Notes under the pieces: model-generated | Told to the model about the DNA's origin: nothing | The model's input: the letters and a program-made list of their open reading frames with translations, nothing else | Databases searched by the model: none | Position numbers and translations under genes: made by a program | Part shown: piece after piece, positions 6,832 to 13,469 of the stretch | How positions within the stretch are numbered: the first letter of the stretch is position 1 | Layout: every line of letters starts with the position of its first letter | From: Deltaproteobacteria bacterium | GTDB taxonomy: Bacteria > Desulfobacterota > Syntrophia > Syntrophales > UBA5619 | Assembly: GCA_026388345.1 (NCBI GenBank) | Contig: JAPLJY010000288.1 | Location: 1 to 14,944, forward strand | Reading direction: 5' to 3' | Length of the DNA stretch: 14,944 nt

Positions 6832-7989
6832 CTATCTCCCCATATCGCGGCCAAGGGTGATTGTTGAAGTGGTAAAATTTTCGATGTTCCTAGTTTTCTT
6901 GTGAAACCGGGGCATCATGCCAAGCATGGTCTCTTTCCGATACATGGGATCGTATTTCTGCAGCGGGAATTTGACGGGAGTCCTTGTGGCGGCGGCTTTG
7001 TAGATCCCCATGATGAGTTCGAGGGTCTCCCTGCCCTCCTTCCCATCCACGAGGAGGGGGGCCTTCCCTTCGATCGCCTGAAGGATATTGTCGATCTGTC
7101 CCGGATGTCCTTCATAAGGGATGGAGGGAAGGGAATCGTAGAGCCCCTGCAACTCGCGTTCGGTGTCGGGATCTTCTTTGGGAAATCCGTTTTCCAGGGG
7201 GAGGGAGGCCTTGACCCGCCAGGGGACGGAGATCCGGGCGCGTTCCGCCTGGAATACGAGTTCCTGATCTTCTCCATGGTCAACGATCGAGGCCGTGATC
7301 TGCGCCAGCGCCCCGTTGGGATAATGCAGGATGGCGATCGAAAGATCCTCAGTTTCCGAGTTTTCGTGATTGGCGTTCGTGAAAACGGCGGTGACCTCTT
7401 CCGGCATGCCCAGCGCCCAGCGAAGCAGATCGATATGATGCACCGCATGGTTCATGGTGCACCCTCCCGCTTCCGCGTTCCAGGTGCCTCTCCACCAGAG
7501 ATCGTAGTAGCTTTGCCCCCGCCACCACGAGGAGTTGGCCGTTGCGTGAAGGACCCTCCCCGCGGTTCCCGATTCAAGAATTTTCTTGACCTTCATCATT
7601 GGAATTTTGTACCGGTTCTGGGCGATGGAAGCAAGAATGCGGCCGTTTTTCTCAGCCGCCTGGATCATCGCGTCACACTCCTCCAGCGAAGAAGCCATGG
7701 GTTTTTCCACAATCACATGCTTTCCCGCTTCGAGGGCGGCGATGGCGGCTTCCGCATGAACCGAAGGAGGCAGACAGACGGATACCAGATCGATATCGTC
7801 GCGGGAGACGACTTCCCGGAAATCTTTACATACGAACGCGGAAATCCCATGATTCCTGGCGAGTTTTTCCGCCTTTTCCGGATACAGATCCGCGAGCGCC
7901 CGCACCTCGCAACGGTCCTGAAAGGCCTTGAAGGCCTGGATATGGACTTCGGCGATGGCGCCGGAGCCGATGATCGCTATTCGTATCAT
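6832..7989 (-). CDS. Gfo/Idh/MocA-family NAD(P)-dependent oxidoreductase (second)
   Basis: This 385-residue protein is a canonical member of the family. The Rossmann motif IAIIGSGAIAEVH opens the protein, VIVEKPMASSLEECDAM carries the catalytic lysine K96, and GGCTMNHAVHHIDLLRW (175-191) carries the conserved H184 and D187. It resembles myo-inositol 2-dehydrogenase-like and sugar-acid dehydrogenases, but no residue fixes the substrate. The start is the ATG at 7989, with AAGGAGGGAG immediately upstream; an upstream extension to 8040 would run back into dctP and lacks support. It follows dctP by 11 bases and precedes the other oxidoreductase by 10, so it is cotranscribed with the TRAP transporter and probably acts on the imported compound or its first product. 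Confidence 0.9.
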   Translation of the reverse strand: MIRIAIIGSGAIAEVHIQAFKAFQDRCEVRALADLYPEKAEKLARNHGISAFVCKDFREVVSRDDIDLVSVCLPPSVHAEAAIAALEAGKHVIVEKPMASSLEECDAMIQAAEKNGRILASIAQNRYKIPMMKVKKILESGTAGRVLHATANSSWWRGQSYYDLWWRGTWNAEAGGCTMNHAVHHIDLLRWALGMPEEVTAVFTNANHENSETEDLSIAILHYPNGALAQITASIVDHGEDQELVFQAERARISVPWRVKASLPLENGFPKEDPDTERELQGLYDSLPSIPYEGHPGQIDNILQAIEGKAPLLVDGKEGRETLELIMGIYKAAATRTPVKFPLQKYDPMYRKETMLGMMPRFHKKTRNIENFTTSTITLGRDMGR

Positions 7990-8000
7990 ATCTCCCTCCT

Positions 8001-8993
8001 TCACTTCACCGCTGTGATCTTGTCGTAAAGGGCCTGCCAAGCGGGCCCCTTGTCTTTTACATAGCCCTGCTTGAACGTTTCGAGGTTTTTCATGAACTCC
8101 GTTACGTCCGCCACCTCGTTCACCTTGAGGCCCGCGGCGACCATCTTCTTGAGGGAGTCGCTCTGTACATTGTTATCCAGCTCGTTCTGATATGCGGCCG
8201 CCTGCCGGGCCGAATCCAGCACGATTTTTTTGAGATCCGCGGGAAGCGACTCGAGCCAGTCCTTGCGGATCATGTAATACACACAGGCGGCAATATGGTT
8301 CGTCTTGCTCAGATACGGGGCCACTTCGTGGAACTTCATCGAATAGAGCATGTCGGGAGACGCCTCCATGCCATCGATGACCCCGGCCTGGATGGCGCCG
8401 TATATCTCGCTCCAGTCCGTGGTGGTGCCGCTGGCGCCGAGCGCGTTGAACATGCCCACGTAGACCGGATTCGGACCGCGCATCTTGAGCCCTTTCATAT
8501 CGGCCACCGTCTGGATCGGACGCTTTTTGTTGAGCATATGGCGGAGCCCCATGTTCTGTCCGCCGATGGCCACCATGTTGCTGGAGGCAAGCAATCGGGA
8601 GACTTCCGGCTCCAGCGCGTTCAGGACACGGACCAGATGGGCCTCGTCCTTGTAGATGTACGGGAATTCGAACAGGGCGAGATGGGGAACGTACCGGGCC
8701 GATCCGGAGGCGAGCGTGGTCACGACCTCCAGGGCTCCGTCATGGACCATCTCCACCTGCTCCCGCTGGGTTCCGAGTTCACCTGAGTAGTTGGCCGTGG
8801 TCTTGATGCGGCCGTTCGATTTCGCCGCCACCAGTTCGCAGAGTTTGTCGAGGCCCTTGCCGACGGAGCCGCTCTTGGCAAGGGGCGTGGTCGTCCGCAT
8901 GGTGTAGGTTTTTCCGTCCGCCGCGAATGCGGGTGCCGTAAGGCAGATTGCCAGCAGAACAGAGAGAATCAGGATTCCGGTCTTTGTTTTCAT
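8001..8993 (-). CDS. TRAP transporter substrate-binding protein, DctP family
   Basis: This is the periplasmic solute receptor of a TRAP transporter. It starts with a clear Sec signal: MKTKTG, a hydrophobic core ILILSVLLAICL, and a probable cleavage after APAFA. The mature part has the DctP hallmarks LGTQREQVEMVHDGALE, YIYKDEAHL, GLRHMLNKKRPI, and LKMRGPNPVY. The arginine in the last motif (R172 with this start) normally clamps a carboxylate of the ligand. The motifs WSEIYGAIQAGVIDGMEASPDML and AACVYYMI also fit. ATG codons occur at 8999 and 8993; AAAGGAGG is only one base from the first and seven from the second, so 8993 is preferred. It is 58 bases after dctM, an unusual Q-M-P order. An organic acid or sugar acid ligand is likely given the arginine and the dehydrogenases. 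Confidence 0.92.
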   Translation of the reverse strand: MKTKTGILILSVLLAICLTAPAFAADGKTYTMRTTTPLAKSGSVGKGLDKLCELVAAKSNGRIKTTANYSGELGTQREQVEMVHDGALEVVTTLASGSARYVPHLALFEFPYIYKDEAHLVRVLNALEPEVSRLLASSNMVAIGGQNMGLRHMLNKKRPIQTVADMKGLKMRGPNPVYVGMFNALGASGTTTDWSEIYGAIQAGVIDGMEASPDMLYSMKFHEVAPYLSKTNHIAACVYYMIRKDWLESLPADLKKIVLDSARQAAAYQNELDNNVQSDSLKKMVAAGLKVNEVADVTEFMKNLETFKQGYVKDKGPAWQALYDKITAVK

Positions 8994-9025
8994 TTTCATT
9001 CCTCCTTTATTGGTTGGCCTTTCGA

Positions 9026-9051
9026 TATGGGTTCAACCCCCATAGAAGGGG
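9026..9051 (-). other. alternative stem-loops between dctM and dctP
   Basis: Directly after the dctM stop, CCCC-TTCTAT-GGGG (9038-9051) can fold, or TATGGG pairs with CCCATA (9026-9044); the two stems exclude each other. No T-run follows. Such a hairpin after a permease gene could protect or separate the message for the binding protein, which cells usually need in excess. Confidence 0.35.
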
Positions 9052-10329
9052 TCACACGATTGACGCCATCAGCGTTACCAGTCCGGGAACGAACAGGATG
9101 GAGAGACACACGATGACCAGGATCAGGATGCAGGGCAACAGCGGCTTCAGTGACGCCTCCAGCGGAATCCCTGCGATCGAGCAGGCAATGAAGAGCATCG
9201 ACCCCACGGGAGGCGTGATCGCCCCGATGAGCATGGTGATCACCATCAGCACGCCGTAGTGGATGGGATCGAAGCCGAGGGTGGCGCCGGCGGCGTGGAC
9301 CGTGGACCCGAACATGACGATCAGCACCGACGGATCGATGAAGCATCCGAGCACAAGGATCATGAGCATGATGGCCAGGGTGGCGAGATACGGATCGGGA
9401 ATCCCGAGGGCGATGTTGTTGATCACAAAATCCTGGAAACGAAGGCGGGTCAGGATGTTGGAAAAGACCCCCGCCACCGCGAGGATGATCATGACTGAGG
9501 CCGTCGTGTTTGCCGCATTGACGATGGCCCTGCCCAGTTTTTTCAGCGTGAGTTTTCTCGAGATCAGGAGCCCATACAAAAGGCCGTATACGGCGGCGGC
9601 GATCCCCGATTCGGTCGGGGTGAAGATACCGCCCACGATCCCGAAGACGATGATCATCGGCATAATCAGGGCCCCCATGGAATGATACGTGGTGACCAGG
9701 AACTCTTTGAACGTTTTGCGGGGGAGTTGGAAATCGTATTTTCTTCTGCGGAACAGAATGGCATTGACGATCATGAGCCCGACGCCGATCAGGACCCCCG
9801 GCACAAATCCGCCGAGGAACAGCTTCCCCACCGAAAGCTCCGTGTAATACGCGTACATGATCATCGCGATGCTGGGCGGGATGATGGGGCCGATCGTCGC
9901 GGCGGAGCCGATGATCGCCGCGGCGTAATCCTTGCCGTACCCCTGTTTGATCATGGAAGGGATCATGATCGAGCCGATGGCCGAGGCGTCCGCAACGCCG
10001 GAGCCCTGGATGCCCGCGAAGATCATCGAGGAGACGATGCTCACATGGCCGAGGCCGCCTTTGAGGCGTCCGACCAGGGCATTGGCGAAATTGATAATTT
10101 TGTCCGTAATCTCCGCTTCCATCATGATGTTCCCGGCCAGGATGAAGAAGGGGATCGCCATGAGGCTGAAGGAGTCGATCCCCCCGAAGGTCTTGACGGG
10201 AATCACCGACAGGGGGATGCCCAGAACCAGCACCGCCGCCAGGGAGGTGATGATGAAGGATATGAAAATCGGAAGTCCGAGGAAAACCAGAACGATGAGA
10301 AGCGCGAAAATCCACACGACGTCGATCAT
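9052..10329 (-). CDS. TRAP transporter large permease, DctM family (complete system)
   Basis: This 425-residue inner-membrane protein is the ion-coupled permease of the TRAP system, with about 11-12 hydrophobic segments. Family signatures are GIQGSGVADASAIGSIMIPSMIKQGYGKDYAAA, spanning about residues 110-140, and IGPIIPPSIAMIMYAY, two helical-hairpin regions that form the ion and substrate path. GVLMVITMLIGAITPPVGSMLF marks the second, C-terminal repeat of the same design. The ATG at 10329 overlaps the dctQ stop (ATGA), and GGAGG lies seven bases upstream. DctQ and DctP lie on either side, so this is a full three-part transporter. The sequence says little about the substrate, which is set by DctP. 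Confidence 0.94.
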   Translation of the reverse strand: MIDVVWIFALLIVLVFLGLPIFISFIITSLAAVLVLGIPLSVIPVKTFGGIDSFSLMAIPFFILAGNIMMEAEITDKIINFANALVGRLKGGLGHVSIVSSMIFAGIQGSGVADASAIGSIMIPSMIKQGYGKDYAAAIIGSAATIGPIIPPSIAMIMYAYYTELSVGKLFLGGFVPGVLIGVGLMIVNAILFRRRKYDFQLPRKTFKEFLVTTYHSMGALIMPMIIVFGIVGGIFTPTESGIAAAVYGLLYGLLISRKLTLKKLGRAIVNAANTTASVMIILAVAGVFSNILTRLRFQDFVINNIALGIPDPYLATLAIMLMILVLGCFIDPSVLIVMFGSTVHAAGATLGFDPIHYGVLMVITMLIGAITPPVGSMLFIACSIAGIPLEASLKPLLPCILILVIVCLSILFVPGLVTLMASIV

Positions 10330-10838
10330 ATGGACACCTCCTTCCTGTCGCTGTAAGGATGATCACCGTAAATCATCATGAGCAGGTACTCCAGAAACAT
10401 CAGGAGGCACCCCAGCGGGAGGGCCAGATAGAAGAGCGCGATCGGAATGTCGAAGGCCTGGATCATGACATTCCAGGTGGATAGGACCTTCTGAAAGCTG
10501 ATCACGGCGAGAATCAATAATGTGAGGCAGATGATTCCCAGGGAAACCCGCCGCACACCGGGCAGCATGCGGGCCGGGAAAACACTCTTGACGAAAAACT
10601 CCATGACCATGTGCCCGTTTGCTTTCGCCGCAAGACTCGCGCCCAAAAATACGAGCCAGATATCGAGATACCGCATGATCTCGTCGCCCCAGGACAAGCC
10701 ATGCAATCCCGGGGTGTAACGCAGGAATATCTCTACGGTCCCCGTGATCAAAATGAAGGAAAAGATCCCGATAATGAGGGCTCTGCGGATATAATCCATG
10801 ATTCGGTAAAACGATGTGAGAATGTGTGGGGGCTTCAT
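10326..10838 (-). CDS. TRAP transporter small permease, DctQ family
   Basis: The 170-residue protein has four predicted membrane helices (about residues 16-38, 55-72, 92-114 and 133-156), as in DctQ subunits that pair with DctM. Family features are the EIFLRY stretch after the first helix and SWGDEIMRYLDIWLVFLGASLAAKANGHMVMEFF. The ATG at 10838 has GAGG six bases upstream. It overlaps dctM by four bases (ATGA), so the two permease subunits are probably made in step. It is the first gene of the second transcription unit on this strand; a possible promoter and a short tandem repeat lie just upstream. Confidence 0.92.
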   Translation of the reverse strand: MKPPHILTSFYRIMDYIRRALIIGIFSFILITGTVEIFLRYTPGLHGLSWGDEIMRYLDIWLVFLGASLAAKANGHMVMEFFVKSVFPARMLPGVRRVSLGIICLTLLILAVISFQKVLSTWNVMIQAFDIPIALFYLALPLGCLLMFLEYLLMMIYGDHPYSDRKEVSI

Positions 10839-10862
10839 GAAGTGACCTCATAGAAGAGTGTT

Positions 10863-10882
10863 GTTTCGTTTCGTTTCGTTTT
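10863..10882. repeat. 5-base tandem repeat in the dctQ leader
   Basis: On the + strand GTTTC is repeated three times in a row (10863-10877), followed by the imperfect copy GTTTT. It lies between the candidate -10 element and the ribosome binding site of dctQ, so in the predicted mRNA it reads as GAAAC repeats. Copy number may vary by slippage. Confidence 0.7.
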
Positions 10883-10899
10883 CCAGTCGTATATGAAAG

Positions 10900-10927
10900 A
10901 TCTAACATCCCTTTGCGGGGGTGTCAA
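10900..10927 (-). promoter_or_regulatory. candidate promoter of the dctQMP-oxidoreductase-deoR unit
   Basis: On the - strand a perfect -35 TTGACA (10922-10927) is followed after 16 bases by TTAGAT (10900-10905) as a weak -10. It lies 61 bases upstream of the dctQ start and 28 bases after the pxpC stop. No terminator is seen after pxpC, so read-through is also possible. Confidence 0.4.
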
Positions 10928-10955
10928 GAACAAAGAAGTTGTACGAAATCCTGTC

Positions 10956-11915
10956 TCAATCGGCAGAACGCACCCTTTTGAGACGATTACGGATTTGTTG
11001 CAGTTTTTCTTGCTGCTCCCGATACAGGCGGTGGGCAGTCTCCAGCGTCACCCGCTCGAACCGAACGGTATTCCCGGGCATGGCCTGGGCCACCTTGGGG
11101 AGATCCGATGTAATCACGGTCGCGATTTTTGCGTACCCCCCCGAGGTCTGCTCGACGAGGAGGATGATGGGCTGCCCGTCGGCGGGGACCTGAACGTTTC
11201 CGGGCATCGTGGGCTCCGTCACGATACTCTCCGGTGATCCCGCATCGCGACGGACAGCGGACCCCCGGAGCCGGCAGCCCATTCGGTCGGCCTGCTGGGT
11301 CACTTCATAGGAGGCGCCGAAAAAGGCGCCGATGCCTTCCCGGAAGGCGTCGTCCTGCGGACCGGGGACGGCCCGGAGTGCGATCTCTCGCGCATATTGC
11401 GGAATCCATTCGCCGGGGAGCTCGCGGGGGCGATCCATGAGACTGCCCGCGCCCCGGTGAAGAATGTCGCCTTTGATCAATCCACGTCCCTGAACACCGC
11501 CGATTTTCGCCCTCACGAAGGTGGAGCGGCTTCCCATCATCAGGGGAACATCGATGCCGCCCGTGACGGCCAGGTAGGCCCGGCAGCCCTGCGCCGCCCG
11601 GGGAATCCGGATGATGTCGCCGGGGCTCACTCTCACCGTCCGCCATCCCCGGACGGGGGCTTGGTTGATGGTCATCCCCATGTCGGCGCCGGTCAGTGCG
11701 ATATCGGCCGGTACGAGAACCTCGAGGGTGGGGCCCATCACGGTGATCTCCAGGACGGCCGCCTCTTCGGGATTTCCCACAAGCAGATTCGCGACCCGGC
11801 AGGCAAAGGGATCGAGGGCCCCGGAGAGGGGAACGCCCCGGTCCAGGAAGGCGAGACGCCCGAGATCCTGTACGGTGGTCATGGGACCGGGGTTCCGGAC
11901 GGCGAAGAGCTCCAT
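10956..11915 (-). CDS. pxpC: 5-oxoprolinase subunit PxpC (biotin-dependent carboxylase-like domain)
   Basis: PxpC (formerly YbgK/KipA) is one of three subunits of the bacterial ATP-dependent 5-oxoprolinase, which opens 5-oxoproline to L-glutamate in the cytoplasm. The 319 residues fit the family. The N terminus has PGPMTTVQDLGR, GVPLSGALDPFACRVANLLVGNPEEAAVLE; further on are IALTGADMG, RAYLAVTGGIDVP and MGSRSTF, and the C-terminal half holds VPADGQPIILLVEQTSGGYAKIATVI. The frame continues upstream to 12191, but the ATG at 11915 has AAGGAG eight bases before it and shares one base with the pxpB stop (TGATG), so translation is coupled. It is the last gene of the pxpA-pxpB-pxpC series. A urea-amidolyase-like role is less likely because there is no amidase or biotin carboxylase beside it. 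Confidence 0.9.
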   Translation of the reverse strand: MELFAVRNPGPMTTVQDLGRLAFLDRGVPLSGALDPFACRVANLLVGNPEEAAVLEITVMGPTLEVLVPADIALTGADMGMTINQAPVRGWRTVRVSPGDIIRIPRAAQGCRAYLAVTGGIDVPLMMGSRSTFVRAKIGGVQGRGLIKGDILHRGAGSLMDRPRELPGEWIPQYAREIALRAVPGPQDDAFREGIGAFFGASYEVTQQADRMGCRLRGSAVRRDAGSPESIVTEPTMPGNVQVPADGQPIILLVEQTSGGYAKIATVITSDLPKVAQAMPGNTVRFERVTLETAHRLYREQQEKLQQIRNRLKRVRSAD

Positions 11916-12622
11916 CAGGACCACTCCTTTTCGTACAATCGGCCAAATTCGGCCTCGGCGATGGGTACGAAACGGATACGGTCTCCCTCCTCGTACAGAA
12001 AGGGATTTTCCCGCGCGGGGGCGAAGAGTCGCAGTGGCGTCCGCCCGATGATCTGCCAGCCGCCGGGACTGTCGACGGGATACATGCCCGTCTGGGATTC
12101 CGCGACTCCCACGGAGCCCGCCGGCAGGTTCGTCCGCGGCGTTTTTCTGCGGGGCGTCTGCAACCGGCGATCCAGCCCGCCCAGGTAGCAAAATCCCGGC
12201 ATGAAGCCGATCATGTAGATGGGATAGTCGACGGAGGCATGGATGGCGACGATCTCGTTCTCCTGCAGGCTTGTGTGTTCCGCCACGACGCCGATGTCGG
12301 GACCGAACTCGCCGCCGTAGCAGACCGGGATCGGAACGACTTTCGGCTCGGCAATCTCCACCGCACGGGAATCCGCTTCCAGCGCATGGAGGATCTCCGC
12401 CAGCCCTGCGGGCGTCGTCGCCAGCGGATCGTAGAGAATGGAGAGGGAGCGGTAGGCCGGTACAACCGCCTCGACGCCGGCCGGGAGGTTTTTCTTCAGG
12501 AGCGCCGTCACGGCCCGCACCTTATCGTTGACGACGGGGTCGATTCCATCTCCGTATTCCACCAGGAGCGCGCGGTCGCCGCTCAACCGGATTCGAGCCT
12601 GTTCATAGAGAGTCGCTGCCAT
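11915..12622 (-). CDS. pxpB: 5-oxoprolinase subunit PxpB (KipI/allophanate hydrolase subunit 1 domain)
   Basis: PxpB pairs with PxpC to activate 5-oxoproline with ATP before PxpA completes the opening. In Bacillus the homologue KipI also inhibits a sporulation kinase, but that role is not expected here. The 235 residues show the family boxes in order: GDRALLVEYGDGID, PAYRSLSILYDP, PVCYGGEFGPDI (99-110), IGFMPGFCYLGGLD (138-151), TPRRKTPRTNLPAGSVGVAESQTGMYP and SPGGWQIIGRTP (185-196). The ATG at 12622 has no good ribosome binding site and lies 30 bases after the pxpA stop, so expression may be lower or depend on coupling. It overlaps pxpC by one base. Confidence 0.92.
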   Translation of the reverse strand: MAATLYEQARIRLSGDRALLVEYGDGIDPVVNDKVRAVTALLKKNLPAGVEAVVPAYRSLSILYDPLATTPAGLAEILHALEADSRAVEIAEPKVVPIPVCYGGEFGPDIGVVAEHTSLQENEIVAIHASVDYPIYMIGFMPGFCYLGGLDRRLQTPRRKTPRTNLPAGSVGVAESQTGMYPVDSPGGWQIIGRTPLRLFAPARENPFLYEEGDRIRFVPIAEAEFGRLYEKEWS

Positions 12623-12652
12623 GGCTTGGGAAATACCGTTATGGAGGGAATG

Positions 12653-13429
12653 TCAGTCCGATGCACCCAGGGGGACGATGCGCAGCCCCTCGGCCTCAAG
12701 CGCCTGCCGGATCGTCCTCACATGATCCACTGCCGACGGATTGTCGCCGTGTACGCATAGCGTTTGGACTTCCAAATCGATGCCCGTACCGTCCGTGGCG
12801 ATCACCCTGCCCTCTTTGGCCATCCGGACGGCCTGCTCGGCGGCCCGCTTCGGGTCGGTGATCACGGCCCCGGGAAGTTTCCTCGGCGCCAGCTTTCCAT
12901 CGGGGGTATAGGCCCGGTCGGGGAAGGCTTCGAAGACGACACGGATCCCCGCCGCACCGGCGATCTTCCGCGCAAGGCCGGCCTGAGCCCCGCCGAGCGT
13001 CACCCAGAGGAGTCCCGGATCGACGGCGGCAATGGCCTCGGCCACGGCCCTGGACAAGGACTCGTTTCCCACGCACATGTTGTACAGGCTGCCATGGGGC
13101 TTCACGTGCTGCAGCTTCACGCCGTGGAGGGCGCAGAAGCCGCGCAGGGCCGCGATCTGGTAGATCACGTCATCGCGCACCTCATCCGGGGTGCAGTCCA
13201 TGTTCCGCCGGCCGAATCCCGCGAGGTCAGGGTATCCCGGATGGGCCCCGACGCCCACGCCGTTTTCCTTGGCAAGCTTCACGGTCCGGTTCATGACGCG
13301 GGGATCACCGGCGTGGAACCCGCACGCGATGTTGGCCGAACTGATGTACCGGATCACCTCGCCGTCCATGCCGATCGTGTAGGCGCCGAAGCCCTCCCCC
13401 ATGTCGCAGTTGATGTCGATTCCCTTCAT
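12653..13429 (-). CDS. pxpA: 5-oxoprolinase subunit PxpA (LamB/YcsF family)
   Basis: PxpA is the LamB/YcsF-family subunit of 5-oxoprolinase, a polysaccharide-deacetylase-like barrel thought to act on the activated intermediate from PxpBC. The 258 residues carry all family boxes: IDINCDMGEGFG at the start, SSANIACGFHAGD (30-42, with H39 and D42), GVGVGAHPGYPDLAGFGRR (57-75), and QHVKPHGSLYNM (107-118, with H108 and H112). Further on are FPDRAYTPDGKLAPRKLPGAVITD and TLCVHGDNPSAV. The ATG at 13429 is preceded by GAGGAGA. It begins the pxpA-B-C set and follows a TRAP permease gene by 40 bases, suggesting that this cell imports the lactam it opens. Confidence 0.94.
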   Translation of the reverse strand: MKGIDINCDMGEGFGAYTIGMDGEVIRYISSANIACGFHAGDPRVMNRTVKLAKENGVGVGAHPGYPDLAGFGRRNMDCTPDEVRDDVIYQIAALRGFCALHGVKLQHVKPHGSLYNMCVGNESLSRAVAEAIAAVDPGLLWVTLGGAQAGLARKIAGAAGIRVVFEAFPDRAYTPDGKLAPRKLPGAVITDPKRAAEQAVRMAKEGRVIATDGTGIDLEVQTLCVHGDNPSAVDHVRTIRQALEAEGLRIVPLGASD

Positions 13430-13469
13430 CGGTTCGTCTCCTCGTACGGTGTTTTAGATCGCTATGGCA

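Noticed and set aside
6901..8028. 375-codon + strand frame opposite the second oxidoreductase
   Set aside because: It is a shadow of a gene with full family motifs; no ribosome binding site or recognisable domain.
8996..10366. 456-codon frame on the - strand overlapping dctM in another frame
   Set aside because: The product is rich in Arg, His and Pro without membrane or domain features, whereas the dctM frame is a clear permease.
11916..12191. Upstream extension of pxpC to a start at 12191
   Set aside because: It overlaps pxpB almost fully, has no family similarity, and the ATG at 11915 has a proper ribosome binding site and begins at the conserved N terminus.
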